The notes beneath the pieces were generated by a model, which searched no databases, was not told where the DNA came from, and saw only the letters and a program-made list of their open reading frames with translations. A program made the position numbers and the translations under genes. Below, piece after piece: positions 42,569-52,008 of a stretch of DNA of 64,000 nt. Origin of the DNA: Richelia sp. SL_2_1 (GTDB taxonomy: Bacteria > Cyanobacteriota > Cyanobacteriia > Cyanobacteriales > Nostocaceae); NCBI GenBank assembly GCA_012033205.1, contig JAAUSO010000005.1:1-64000 (forward strand). Direction: 5' to 3'. The stretch's first letter is position 1. Each line of letters begins with the position of its first letter.

Positions 42569-42829
42569 ATGCCAGATTCATTAATGTATCAACAGGATGA
42601 TTACGTCGTCTTGGAAACGAACCAACCGGAACAGTTTCTGACTTCTTCAGAGTTGTTGGAAAAGCTCAAAGAGACTTTGCAACAACTTGAGGAAGAAGAA
42701 TTACCACAGGATTTAAAAAAAATTGATTCTCTGCAAAAAAGAGCAGAATACTTAATTAACACGAGTTGCGAACTGGATATTGGTGAGGGACAATATTTAC
42801 AGTGGTATGCGGTGCGTTTGGAAAAATAA
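42569..42829 (+). CDS. chlororespiratory reduction protein 7 (CRR7)-like
   Basis: 86 residues: MYQQDDYVVLETNQPEQFLTSSELLEKLKETLQQL, an acidic helical middle, and CELDIGEGQYLQWYAVRLEK at the end. I recognise the VLETNQPEQFLT and GxGQYLQWYxVRLEK blocks as CRR7, a factor needed for accumulation or assembly of the chloroplast NDH-1 complex and present in cyanobacteria. Soluble and small. An internal ATG (Met6) is an alternative start. An STRR follows the stop by about 20 bp. Confidence 0.75.
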   Translation: MPDSLMYQQDDYVVLETNQPEQFLTSSELLEKLKETLQQLEEEELPQDLKKIDSLQKRAEYLINTSCELDIGEGQYLQWYAVRLEK

Positions 42830-42848
42830 CCAAAAATAATTTGTCTTT

Positions 42849-42877
42849 TCCCAATTCCCAATTCCCAATTCCCCCCA
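42849..42877. repeat. STRR array, heptamer CCCAATT
   Basis: Three to four CCCAATT units between the convergent CRR7 and DUF2854 genes. Confidence 0.8.
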
Positions 42878-42893
42878 ACCCTTAAAAGCAAAA

Positions 42894-43450
42894 TTATGAT
42901 TGTGTTTCTGGAGTAGTAATCAATGCTAATTCAATTTTTTCTTCTCCTATCTGTGCGATTTTGACATCTACCCCCGGACCGAAAAAAGCAATCATTTTTT
43001 GCTGTTTTTGTTGCCAAATATCTAAGGGTGCTTGGGGAGAATCGAATTCTAAAATTAAAGCATAATTACCGTTGATTTCCATTTCTCGCAATGCTACAAC
43101 TTCTGGAAAGTCCTCTCCTAACTGTTCTAAGCCAAGATGAGTTAAGGCTTTATCTAGGTGAGCATCTTGTCCATAGCGATATCGAGTTACATCTTCACGG
43201 ACTTGATTTTGAGTCTGAGTTGCTTTCTGCTTTCTTAGCGATAAAACAGATTCTGGTGTCGGAGGAACAAACGGTACAGGCTTGAGTTCGTTCGCTTTGA
43301 GTGCAAGTCCTCCCAACAATACCGGAATCCCGTAAAAAAACCAATCAGATTAAGCGTAGCATTGTGGGCAGCGTAAGCTACAAAGCCTGTTAGGGTTAAA
43401 ATTCCACCAATAGTTAAACCCACCGTTCCCAAAGAAATTTTCCCTAGCAT
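42894..43450 (-). pseudogene. DUF2854 family protein, split by a -1 frameshift
   Basis: Two overlapping minus-strand frames make one protein. From the ATG at 43450 the first gives MLGKISLGTVGLTIGGILTLTGFVAYAAHNATLNLIGFF and then goes out of frame. The second begins ...LLGGLALKANELKPVPFVPPTPESVLSLR and continues to 42894. Restoring one base in the A7 run at 43334-43340 (poly-T on the coding strand) gives the expected GFFYGIPVLLGGLALKANELK junction, and a protein of about 185 residues with two N-terminal membrane helices and a soluble domain (FGPGVDVKIAQIGEEKIELALI). I recognise DUF2854; function unknown. A sequencing homopolymer error, slippage or true inactivation cannot be separated here. 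Confidence 0.8.
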
Positions 43451-43603
43451 ACTGCGTGATTGTATTTTCAATTCAACTGTAACGATTGTTTCATTATCGC
43501 CGACAATAGCTAATATTTTGATAAAATAAAATCGAATAATTGCTTGTTTTGGTTTAACTTAAAAGTATTATTTAGTTTATTTGCTCAAATATTCTTACAA
43601 ACA

Positions 43604-43771
43604 ATGGATGTACAAACGATAAAGGAAAGAATTGCTCTAGTTGAAAGCAAACGCGAATATTTACTCAGCTTGCTTGAACAGCCAAACCTGGGGACTTTAA
43701 GAATTGATGTCAATCAAGCTATTGAAGAAATGGATGAACTGCTTGATGAGTACAAGCGTACCTTCCCTTAA
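43604..43771 (+). CDS. small conserved helical protein, 55 residues
   Basis: From the ATG at 43604: MDVQTIKERIALVESKREYLLSLLEQPNLGTLRIDVNQAIEEMDELLDEYKRTFP, two predicted amphipathic helices resembling a short coiled coil. An upstream extension to 43544 adds a hydrophobic, Phe-rich stretch that is less convincing. I do not know a function. A clear terminator follows at 43826-43852, supporting a real monocistronic gene. Confidence 0.65.
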   Translation: MDVQTIKERIALVESKREYLLSLLEQPNLGTLRIDVNQAIEEMDELLDEYKRTFP

Positions 43772-43825
43772 GTACAGTCAACTAACAAAAGTGTCAATTT
43801 GAATACAAAAAAACATAGAAAAATC

Positions 43826-43852
43826 ACCCCTATAGCTGATCTTAGGGGTTTT
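43826..43852 (+). terminator. Rho-independent terminator
   Basis: ACCCCTA (43826-43832) / TAGGGGT (43843-43849) with a 10-nt loop and a short T-tract; it follows the small helical protein gene. Confidence 0.65.
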
Positions 43853-44060
43853 ATATGCATAAATGAAGAATTACAATACCCTGCTTGTTACAGTTAATTG
43901 CTTAATTTCTATTATTACTAAGTATTAATTGTTTATTATATCTAATATTTCACAGGTTAAATTCCAAGTCAAGTTGCGTTAGTATAAGCCTTGATTTATA
44001 GCTTTACTAACGCTTTACATATATTAACTGATATTTACTCAATAGCATTTATCCTCTAGA

Positions 44061-44465
44061 CTAAAAGTTCCTTGCATCTTCTCCCAATTGTTTAATTAAG
44101 CCAACTAGTTGATTGGTAGGTGCATCTTTGCGACAAAAAGCATCTACATTACTCATAGCTTTTGTTTCTTGAAAGTATTTCTCTTCTACAGAAGAATAAG
44201 CAATGATTTGAGTATTAGGAGATATGTCTTTAATTTTGCAAGAAGCACTCCAGCCATCCATTACCGGCATTTGCAAATCTAGTACAATCACATCAGGATG
44301 ACAGGTTTTGACCATCTCTACCGCTTCTTTACCGTTACTAGCTAGACCTACTACTTGAATATTTTCTTGAGAAGAAAAGGCTAGTTGGAGAGTTAAGCGA
44401 GTAAGTTCATGATCGTCAACTACTAGAACCCTTAAAGTTGAAGGCTCACAGGACAACATTAACAT
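44061..44465 (-). CDS. single-domain response regulator (CheY-like)
   Basis: 134 residues, a lone receiver domain: acidic pocket VVDDHELTRL, phospho-acceptor Asp in VIVLDLQMPVMDGWSASCKI, Thr/Ser switch in IIAYSSVEE, and Lys in AFCRKDAPTNQLVGLIKQLG. There is no DNA-binding domain, so it acts by protein interaction or phosphorelay. The DDHELTR start is typical of NarL-type receivers, so it may descend from a truncated LuxR-type regulator. It lies 155 bp downstream of ppk1 on the same strand. Confidence 0.88.
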   Translation of the reverse strand: MLMLSCEPSTLRVLVVDDHELTRLTLQLAFSSQENIQVVGLASNGKEAVEMVKTCHPDVIVLDLQMPVMDGWSASCKIKDISPNTQIIAYSSVEEKYFQETKAMSNVDAFCRKDAPTNQLVGLIKQLGEDARNF

Positions 44466-44620
44466 CTAAACAAATATAATAGAATGTACACTAACCTTTA
44501 TAGTTTATGGGATAAGGTAGGGCAAGTAACTCTATCCTATGGTTGAATAATCTTCATGCATTAATGACAAATGTCTAATTATTCAGCTTGAAAACTATTA
44601 AAGGCGTGTTTATGATGAGG

Positions 44621-46837
44621 CTAAGGCAAATCTACCATCTGCAAGGAATTTCTTTTCGGACCGATAAAATGTGAAACATTTGTACTTTTATTTGCAGCAA
44701 TTTGCATCAATGCTTTCTGCGAAGCAGCTTCAGTTGAGTCTTCAGAGGGCTTTCTTTGGATATAACTACCATCTGATTGTAGCTCCCAAGCTTGACGGTT
44801 ATCAGCAAGCATAATTCCTAAGATTTCTTGTATGTCCTTAGCAATATCCGAGTCCTGAATTGGGGTTATGACTTCTACCCTACGGTCTAAATTACGCGGC
44901 ATCCAGTCAGCACTGCCAATAAAAATTTGCTCATCACCATTATTATAAAAGTAAAAAATCCGGGAGTGTTCTAAAAAGCGACCGATGATACTAATGACGC
45001 GAATATTTTCGCTCACGTCTTCTAATCCCGGACGCAAACAGCAAATTCCCCGTACAATCAAGTCAATTTGTACTCCCGCACGAGACGCTTCATATAAAGC
45101 AGCAATAATTTGCGGGTCTACCAAAGAGTTCATTTTAGCAACAATGCGCCCGGAAGAACCATTTTGAACGTTTTCGATTTCCCGATTAATCAGCATCATA
45201 AAACGTTCACGAATATTCACTGGTGCAACTAACAACTGTCGATAAGCCTTTTGTCGAGAATAGCCAGTTAAATAATTGAATACATCGGTGACATCAGCCC
45301 CTAATTCTTCTCGACAACTGAATAATCCAATATCTGTATAAATTTTTGCCGTTTTGGGATTATAATTACCAGTGCCAATATGTACGTAACGACGGATGCG
45401 CTGTTGTTCCTGACGCACAACCATGACAAGTTTACTGTGAGTTTTTAGACCTACAATTCCGTAAACTACGTGAACACCCATACTTTCTAAGCGTCTAGCC
45501 CAGTAAATATTGTTCTCTTCATCAAAGCGGGCTTTGAGTTCCACAAGTACGGACACTTGCTTACCGTTTTCCACAGCATTGATTAAAGCATCTACTATTG
45601 GTGAATCCCCGGAAGTCCGATAAAGGCTCATCTTGATTGCCAATACATCCGGGTCTTGGGCAGAATTAATAATAAAATTGACTACTGACGCACTAAAGGA
45701 TTCATAAGGATGATGTACTAACAAATCCCCCTCTCTAATCACAGAGAAAAAGTCTTTTCCTTCTTCTGTAGATTGCATATTCGGATTTAAACTTGCTTCT
45801 TTGATCCGTTGCAGTCTAGAAGGTATTACAGCTTTCCAGGGTGGGTCTTTTAACTCTGGAACTGGTAGTGATAAAAAGTACATTAAGTCCCGCAATCCTA
45901 AAATACCATCTATTTGGTAGGCATCATTTTCCGATAAATCCAGAACTTCTAACAGCTTGCTTCGGACTTCACTTGGTGTCTGAGATTGCAATTCGATTCT
46001 GACTGGATTACCTCCAGCACGACGTTTTCTCAGTTCCTGTTCGATGGCGAGTAATAAATCATCTGCTTCATCTTCTTCTAAAGCCAAATCAGCATCGCGA
46101 GTAATGCGGAAAGTATAATATTCCTGGATATTCATTCCGGGGAATAAAGAGTCTAAATTGTGAGCGATGGCTTGTTCAATGGGTACACCAGTCCAGATGG
46201 AAGGTTTGCTATTTTCTTCAATTCTTAATTCTGGTGGTAAAGACAAAAATCGCGGTAGTACTTTCGGGACTTTGATTCTAGCGAAAAGTTCTTCTTCGGT
46301 TTCGGGATTTTTAATTATAACTGCCAAATTCAAGCTGAGATTAGAGATGTAGGGAAAGGGATGGCTTGGATCTACACCGAGGGGAGTAATAACGGGAAAA
46401 ATTTGTTCTTCAAAATAATTATCTAAATATTTACGCTGTTTATTATTTAAATTAATGTAATCAACAAGATGAATACCGTGAGACGCTAATTCGGGTCTGA
46501 GGTTTTTTTCAAAATGTTGATGCTGCTGAGCGACTAAAGGACGCAATACAAAGCTAATTTCTTCTAATTGTTGTTGGGGAGTGCGACCATCAAAACTTGT
46601 ACCGCTAAATTTAGCTTCTACCTGTTGACTTAATCCTGCAACTCGCACCATGAAAAATTCATCGAGATTATTACAGAAAATGGCTAAAAATTTTAAACGT
46701 TCTAATAAGGGAGTTCGGGTATCAATTGCTTCATGTAATACTCTGCTATTAAATTCTAGCCAGCTTAACTCTCGGTTGAGATAGTATTTTGGGTCTGATA
46801 AATTCTTTGAATTGGCAGTTTTCTTGGATTTCGCCAT
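44621..46837 (-). CDS. ppk1: polyphosphate kinase 1
   Basis: Makes long-chain polyphosphate from ATP, membrane-associated, 738 residues. N domain: YLNRELSWLEFNSRVLHEA (residue ~15) and LEFLAIFCNNLDEFFMVRVAGL-like block. Catalytic C domains: HHPYESFSASVVNFI, YRTSGDSPIVDAL, LVELKARFDEENNIYWARRLE, the autophosphorylated His region GLKTHSKLVMVVR, HIGTGNYNPKTAKIYTDIGLFS, and IGSADWMPRNLDRRVEVITPI. Full length with all four PPK1 domains. It has a single-domain response regulator downstream; no exopolyphosphatase is nearby. Confidence 0.96.
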   Translation of the reverse strand: MAKSKKTANSKNLSDPKYYLNRELSWLEFNSRVLHEAIDTRTPLLERLKFLAIFCNNLDEFFMVRVAGLSQQVEAKFSGTSFDGRTPQQQLEEISFVLRPLVAQQHQHFEKNLRPELASHGIHLVDYINLNNKQRKYLDNYFEEQIFPVITPLGVDPSHPFPYISNLSLNLAVIIKNPETEEELFARIKVPKVLPRFLSLPPELRIEENSKPSIWTGVPIEQAIAHNLDSLFPGMNIQEYYTFRITRDADLALEEDEADDLLLAIEQELRKRRAGGNPVRIELQSQTPSEVRSKLLEVLDLSENDAYQIDGILGLRDLMYFLSLPVPELKDPPWKAVIPSRLQRIKEASLNPNMQSTEEGKDFFSVIREGDLLVHHPYESFSASVVNFIINSAQDPDVLAIKMSLYRTSGDSPIVDALINAVENGKQVSVLVELKARFDEENNIYWARRLESMGVHVVYGIVGLKTHSKLVMVVRQEQQRIRRYVHIGTGNYNPKTAKIYTDIGLFSCREELGADVTDVFNYLTGYSRQKAYRQLLVAPVNIRERFMMLINREIENVQNGSSGRIVAKMNSLVDPQIIAALYEASRAGVQIDLIVRGICCLRPGLEDVSENIRVISIIGRFLEHSRIFYFYNNGDEQIFIGSADWMPRNLDRRVEVITPIQDSDIAKDIQEILGIMLADNRQAWELQSDGSYIQRKPSEDSTEAASQKALMQIAANKSTNVSHFIGPKRNSLQMVDLP

Positions 46838-47070
46838 GATGACCTTAGATTTGGCAGGTGCGACTGAGACAACGGAAATTCGACTCTAAATATCAATATA
46901 TTAGATTAAATGTAGCTTTTGCTTCTATCTGAAGAAAAATTATTATTTTAGCCTAGAGCCATACAGTAAAAAGTTATTTTGAACTTCCCTAAACTGTTTC
47001 AAAGTTTTTCAAGAAAATTCTATTAATTTGAAAAAACGACACTCAGTAGATTGGATAAATTGATAATTTC

Positions 47071-47134
47071 AGAAGTCGGGTTTTTGGGTTAAATATTTGT
47101 TAAATAAGACAATGATTGTAAAAACCCGACTTCT
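47071..47134. repeat. AGAAGTCGGGTTTTT / AAAAACCCGACTTCT hairpin repeat, intact copy
   Basis: Near-perfect ~15-bp arms about 34 bp apart. A half-copy with the same flank (TTAGGTTAAATATTTGTTAA) starts at 47156. Other copies: 40039-40229 (interrupted), 53909-53969 and 56843-56878. Confidence 0.85.
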
Positions 47135-47224
47135 CACCCCACGAAAAATCACCAATCAGAAGTCGGGTTTTTAGGTTAAATATTTGTTAATTCATATCTT
47201 GCACCATAAAAAGCTATCGTCAAA

Positions 47225-47356
47225 ATATAGCGGTTTTCACTTGGGTGTAATACAAATTATTACCTCACCCCGCCCTCCGGGCACCCCTCTCTTTAACAAG
47301 GAGAGGGGATGGGGGTGAGGTCTTAGTGTATTGGACTCAACTGAAATTTGCTATAT
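47225..47356 (+). mobile_element. 130-bp MITE-like element, copy 2
   Basis: Same ends (ATATAGCGGTTTTCACTT ... GAAATTTGCTATAT) and GC-rich core as copy 1, with differences in the hairpin loop (TCTTTAACAAGGAGA). Confidence 0.8.
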
Positions 47357-47429
47357 TAGACGCGGGCTTTCCGTCCCGCACTACAATAGCTTGATGCTCT
47401 TCATTTATACAATTTAGCTGCACATCAGC

Positions 47430-50400
47430 TTATTTCTTCTTCGCTGCTGCGGAAACAGGTAATTGTAAATTCTGGTTATAAACAAATTTATTATTAATTT
47501 CTACTTGTCGTTTGGGAAGATTATTTCGAGAATTTAATGCATCTAAAGGAGAAACTTGTAAGATATATTTACCAACAGGAACTCCATCAAGACGATAAAG
47601 ACCAAAGCTGTCAGTCGTACTAGATAATACTCGTTTGCCAGTATTAGTTACTAGTTCTACACGGACTTCTGTCAAAGGTTGCCCGGATGTATCTGTAACT
47701 TTTCCTGCAACTCCATATTCAGCCCTGACGGGGAAATCTACGCGAGTGACTCCTGAAGAAGCCACTTCGGCGACTAAACTAGTTTTAGATATTGCCAGTT
47801 CGATGGGTAATTCTTCGGGTTCGAGTTCCACAACGTAGACACCTTCAGGTAAATTACCGACAAAGAAATTACCTTTGGAGTCAGTTCTAGCAGAACCAAG
47901 ATTTTTATTATTAGTATCGTAAATGCGGACAATAGAACCGCTTAAATGAAAGCCTTTGCTTCCTTCTTCCACTGCCAGTTTACCGGCAATTGCTCCACGT
48001 TCCTTGCTAATGCCGCTGTATCTCGCCGGAGTCATTTTACCACCAGCAACGGACATATCGGAAGTTAAGGATAAACTGAGACGACCGTCATCTAATCCAC
48101 CGAAACTAACTCCTCTAGAAGGTATAGCTTCATAATTAAGTCTAGCAAATAGACCCGGTAGTACTTGCATACTTGCCCCTGCGATCGGTCCGATTTCTCC
48201 ATCGCTGATTGCTAATCCCACATTCCAACTTAGGTCTTTAAAATTATTAGGATTATGACCAACACCTAGGGAATAACGAGGAGGAGCGCTTCGACCAAAT
48301 TCAGAACCGAAAGATAATTGATAATTACGATTCAAATCATATCTTAAATCTGAGATGTATGCATCTCCATAACTGTTAAAAGATAATCGAGTTGAACGAT
48401 TCGGTGTAAAGAAAGCATTGAATAGATAATCACCAAAAATATCTGGTCTACCACTCAGAGATAAGTTAGAAAAGGGACGAGCATAAAAAGTAGGTAAAAT
48501 ATATTCATCAGAATCGCTATCATCTTTACGACTGCGAGCAACAAATCCTATATTTAGTTTATTATTAAAACGATATCTTGCTTCTAAACTATGATTATAT
48601 TGTTCCCCGTTAAAGATTTCATTGCTTGCTCTACCTCGTCGATAATTTTGAGGTAGTGACTGAGAATTAGCATTTATTTCTAATTTATCCAAATCTATAT
48701 CTAAATCTGCGGAATAACCAACTTTATCAAAAGAATTTCCCACACTTGCTGATAGGATAACGGGATTTGCTAAACGCCAAATTAACCCTGCTTGTCCTTG
48801 AAAAGAATTAGGAATTGCTTGTAGAGAACCTTCAAAAGTTAAATTATTGGAAAGTCCTTGACGTAATTGGTAAAAACCAACTAATTTACCTTCATCTGTC
48901 GAATTAAAATCGCTGAATAAACTATCTTGAACTAAATTACCACTAAAACCTAATCCACCTAATTGGACGTTACCTCCTGCTGGTAATAGTAAATCAGAAG
49001 CGTTGATTCTGACAGTGCGAATATCAATAGGAGCGCGTAAATTATTGCGTTCAAAAACTAAAACTTCAATTTCACTACTTTGACCAACAGGTAATCTGAC
49101 ATTAACAAATTCGTATATTCCATCAAATCCTACCTGTTGTTCTGCAACTGTAATTCCACTCACTCTTAACTGTACAACACTTGTTGGTGGAACTCTACCG
49201 CTAAATGTTTGTGTGGATTGAGAACGTCTGGGTAAAAGTTCGTTGGCGCTGTAACTAGAACGAAAATATTCTGTTGGTAAATTACTATAACCAAATTGTA
49301 AACCTGTAAGGTCAAGTCCATTTACAAGTGGATGTAAACCGACTCTTTGACGACCTAATTGATAGCGAAATTGACCGCTACGTTTATAAAAGAAATATTC
49401 AGTTAAATTTGGCTGATTACGAAAATTATTATTCATTTGTACCCGCCAAGTTCCACCTGCAAGTCTTCCATCTAAAAGTGTATAACTTTGCAAGTTTGTA
49501 TTTCTCGGAGTACCAACAATATTTAATTCTTGTCGTAGTCTAGAAATGCCGGTACTAGGTGCAAAAAATTCCGGTTTTAGTTGAGCATTAGTTAGAGGTT
49601 TTCTACTACCTCCACGCCAAGGTAAATCAGCGAGTAAGGTTAAATCGGCTGTATTTAATTCTAAAGTTATTCCTAATTTTTCTTGAAGTATTTCTTTGCT
49701 AACGTAATTTAAATCATTGATTGTTTTTAGTACGTTGGGTGGAAAATTGATTGTTCCTAAAGGAGTTTGAGTTTCAATTCCAGCACTAGATTTATTAACA
49801 GAAAATCCACTAATTTCACTAAAAGTTTCTAAAGGAATTAACAGAGTATTATTCTCTTCAATAATATCTATAACTCCCACTTCTTGACCGTTAATGACAA
49901 CGCCAACAAGAAAAGGTTCTCCTGGTATTTGTGCTAATTTAATTAAGTTGTTATCTCGTAGCTTATCTATTAAAGAATCACGTAAAGAATTAGTATTTTG
50001 ATTGTTATTATTTGTAGCGGCAATATTTGGTTTTGGATTTAAATTTGGAATATTATTATTTTCTTGATTTTCTTTTTCTGGATTAGAAAGAGCAATTTCT
50101 CCAGACTTTTTAATATCAATGTTAACAGAATTGCCAATAGTATTATTTAGAGAAGCAGATATAGAAGCAGTAATTAATTCTTGAACCACTGCGATAATTT
50201 TTGCAGTATTGATGTTTGTATTACCTGCAATTTTTTTATTATTGTTATTATTACTGGTATTGGGTTCTAAATTTTGGTTATTGCTGGTTTCTGCTGATTT
50301 GGTAGAGGATTCCAATTGAGAATAATTTTCTGTTTGCGGCTCGATTGTATCGTCAATACTATTGTTAATTGAAGCGTATAAAGAAACATTGATTAATTGC

Positions 50401-50870
50401 TGTACCGTCGCCAGAATTTTTTCAATCGCATTCTTTTCCACAGAGTGATTTTCAACTACTGTTTGCTTATTCCTATTCCGATCTAAAATGACTAATCTCT
50501 CTCTACCTCCTTCCTCTGCGTACTCTGCGTCTCTGCGGTTTTTATCTTGGTAATCTTCTAGCGGCAAAGTAATAATAGATTTTTGTTCTACTTGTTTGAC
50601 TGACGTAGAAACTGGTGGAATTGTGGTAAAAGTGTTATCTTTATGACTTTTTTGCGTATTATTTTGAGAAAATTCAGACTTTTTATTTTCAACATGACAA
50701 GGCTTTATTGAAACAGAATTAGCCAGTATTTTACCTAGTAAGTTATTTACAAGGTCAGATTTTTGCGACTGATTTTGTAGCAATTCACAACCATTATTTT
50801 GGGTTGCAGATTGCGGAGTCAATATACTGACAATTGGAGGCTGTGTAGGTGGTAAAGCTAGGTAGAGCAT
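47430..50870 (-). CDS. usher-like outer-membrane beta-barrel protein with Asn-rich N-terminal extension
   Basis: 1146 residues. Residues 1-310 are Asn/Ser/Gln-rich and include two related ~28-residue motifs (IEKILATVQQLINVSLYASINN and TAKIIAVVQELITASISASLNN). Residues ~315-410 (VGVVINGQEVGVIDIIEENNTLLIPLETF...LELNTADLTLLADLPW) resemble a fimbrial usher N-terminal domain. A long beta-rich region follows (RWRVQMNNNFRNQPNLTEYFFYKRSGQFRYQLGRQ style strands), with a plug-like segment FSGRVPPTSVVQLRVSGITVAEQQVGFDGIYEFVNVRLPVGQ. The last ~160 residues hold two carboxypeptidase-regulatory-like Ig domains. Its partner would be the chaperone 0.2 kb upstream. Odd: no signal peptide at the annotated ATG, so the true start may differ. 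A cgcagag-type repeat is inserted at 50491-50543. Confidence 0.75.
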   Translation of the reverse strand: MLYLALPPTQPPIVSILTPQSATQNNGCELLQNQSQKSDLVNNLLGKILANSVSIKPCHVENKKSEFSQNNTQKSHKDNTFTTIPPVSTSVKQVEQKSIITLPLEDYQDKNRRDAEYAEEGGRERLVILDRNRNKQTVVENHSVEKNAIEKILATVQQLINVSLYASINNSIDDTIEPQTENYSQLESSTKSAETSNNQNLEPNTSNNNNNKKIAGNTNINTAKIIAVVQELITASISASLNNTIGNSVNIDIKKSGEIALSNPEKENQENNNIPNLNPKPNIAATNNNNQNTNSLRDSLIDKLRDNNLIKLAQIPGEPFLVGVVINGQEVGVIDIIEENNTLLIPLETFSEISGFSVNKSSAGIETQTPLGTINFPPNVLKTINDLNYVSKEILQEKLGITLELNTADLTLLADLPWRGGSRKPLTNAQLKPEFFAPSTGISRLRQELNIVGTPRNTNLQSYTLLDGRLAGGTWRVQMNNNFRNQPNLTEYFFYKRSGQFRYQLGRQRVGLHPLVNGLDLTGLQFGYSNLPTEYFRSSYSANELLPRRSQSTQTFSGRVPPTSVVQLRVSGITVAEQQVGFDGIYEFVNVRLPVGQSSEIEVLVFERNNLRAPIDIRTVRINASDLLLPAGGNVQLGGLGFSGNLVQDSLFSDFNSTDEGKLVGFYQLRQGLSNNLTFEGSLQAIPNSFQGQAGLIWRLANPVILSASVGNSFDKVGYSADLDIDLDKLEINANSQSLPQNYRRGRASNEIFNGEQYNHSLEARYRFNNKLNIGFVARSRKDDSDSDEYILPTFYARPFSNLSLSGRPDIFGDYLFNAFFTPNRSTRLSFNSYGDAYISDLRYDLNRNYQLSFGSEFGRSAPPRYSLGVGHNPNNFKDLSWNVGLAISDGEIGPIAGASMQVLPGLFARLNYEAIPSRGVSFGGLDDGRLSLSLTSDMSVAGGKMTPARYSGISKERGAIAGKLAVEEGSKGFHLSGSIVRIYDTNNKNLGSARTDSKGNFFVGNLPEGVYVVELEPEELPIELAISKTSLVAEVASSGVTRVDFPVRAEYGVAGKVTDTSGQPLTEVRVELVTNTGKRVLSSTTDSFGLYRLDGVPVGKYILQVSPLDALNSRNNLPKRQVEINNKFVYNQNLQLPVSAAAKKK
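50491..50543. repeat. dispersed cyanobacterial repeat carried in frame in the usher-like gene
   Basis: On the coding strand it reads as AACCGCAGAGACGCAGAGTA then CGCAGAGGAAGGAGGTAGAG, translated as NRRDAEYAEEGGRERLVIL. I remember the GCAGAGACGCAGAG motif as common non-coding repeat DNA in Nostocales. Confidence 0.65.
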
Positions 50871-51065
50871 ACTTAGGACAAAGTTATCAATATTTAGCCT
50901 GATATCGGCTATGGACTATGAATTGTAGTTATTTTTCATAGGGAAGAGGGAACAGGGAACAGTTAAGAGTCTTCTCCTTCGAGAATTTAATTTAAAGTCC
51001 CATCTCGTCAACAGGTTGCTAGTTTCGATTGAGATAGCGTATCTCCATCCCTTTTTGCTTCCTCC

Positions 51066-51974
51066 CTATTCCCTATTCCCTTTTAAAGAAGTTACAGGCA
51101 ATTTTGTCGGCTTAGAAGTATTAGCTGTAGCTTTAACAGTAAAAGGAATACCTTTTTGAATGGGAATGCCACTTAACTCAGCATTGATATCTAAAACGTA
51201 GTTACCTGGAGGTAGTTTGTCGGTTAAAGTTTGCAATATTTTAGGATTTTGGTTTGGTAAAATTGGCGGTAATTTGAGACTTCCAACTTTAACAACATTT
51301 GCCGGTAATTTTTGATTAGAATTGCCAACATTTTTGATAAATTGTGTTGCTTTTGCTCCTGGATATTTAGCAGCTTGCCAAATAGCATATTGTCCTTCCA
51401 TGCGGATATGAGCATTACCTTTGTTGGAAATATCAAATACTGCATTAATTGCATTGGATTTAGTATCCACACTCACCGAATTAACATTACCAATTCGCTT
51501 TATTTCTCCCGAATAAGCATAGACAACAACACCAATACGAGCTTTAGTCCCAACTGTATTTGATTCAGTATTAGCAACAATTTCTTCAAAATAGATTACA
51601 GCACGATGTTCCCCAGAATTAGGTTGAATTTTAGGGCGAATCGCAAAGCGTAAAGTTTGAGTTCCCTTTGCTGGAATTGTAAATTTAGAGGGAGTAAAAA
51701 GAATCCATTGATCTAAAGATTGTTCGGTGGATGGTATCTCTTGAAATTGATTTTTTTCATCCATCGTCCAGTTTTGAACATAAGCTCTAATTTGTACTGG
51801 CTTGTCATCAAAATTAGTAATTTTAATTGTATTAGTACGTCCTTTTCGAGAATTAATATCTAACTCCATCCGGGGAGGACTAACACTCATTTCTAATGCT
51901 GTCACACTTGGTATTCCCCAAGTTAATAACGCAATTAAACTTAGTCCTATTGCTTTTGCTGTTTTCTGCAACAT
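51066..51974 (-). CDS. PapD-like periplasmic chaperone
   Basis: 302 residues from the ATG at 51974, which has a GAGGAAG Shine-Dalgarno about 10 nt upstream and starts a proper signal peptide (KAIGLSLIALLTWGIPSVTA). The mature protein opens LEMSVSPPRMELDINSRKGRTNTIKITNFDDKPVQIRAYVQNW, the first Ig domain of fimbrial chaperones, and contains DQWILFTPSKFTIPAKGTQTLRFAIRP and RAVIYFEEI, matching the G1/F1 strand region. A second Ig-like domain and ~50 extra C-terminal residues follow. It should fold and deliver subunits to the usher. The reading frame extends to 52028, but that start would lack a cleavable signal near the N-terminus. Confidence 0.82.
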   Translation of the reverse strand: MLQKTAKAIGLSLIALLTWGIPSVTALEMSVSPPRMELDINSRKGRTNTIKITNFDDKPVQIRAYVQNWTMDEKNQFQEIPSTEQSLDQWILFTPSKFTIPAKGTQTLRFAIRPKIQPNSGEHRAVIYFEEIVANTESNTVGTKARIGVVVYAYSGEIKRIGNVNSVSVDTKSNAINAVFDISNKGNAHIRMEGQYAIWQAAKYPGAKATQFIKNVGNSNQKLPANVVKVGSLKLPPILPNQNPKILQTLTDKLPPGNYVLDINAELSGIPIQKGIPFTVKATANTSKPTKLPVTSLKGNRE

Positions 51975-52008
51975 TACGAATTTCACTTCCTCACACGATA
52001 AATATCTT

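Larger units (their letters stand above)
46838..47429. other. intergenic region made largely of dispersed repeats
   Basis: 592 bp: an AT-rich ppk1 upstream region, an AGAAGTCGGG hairpin (47071-47134), a second AGAAGTCGGGTTTTT half-copy (from 47156) and the second copy of the 130-bp MITE-like element (47225-47356). No gene. Confidence 0.6.
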
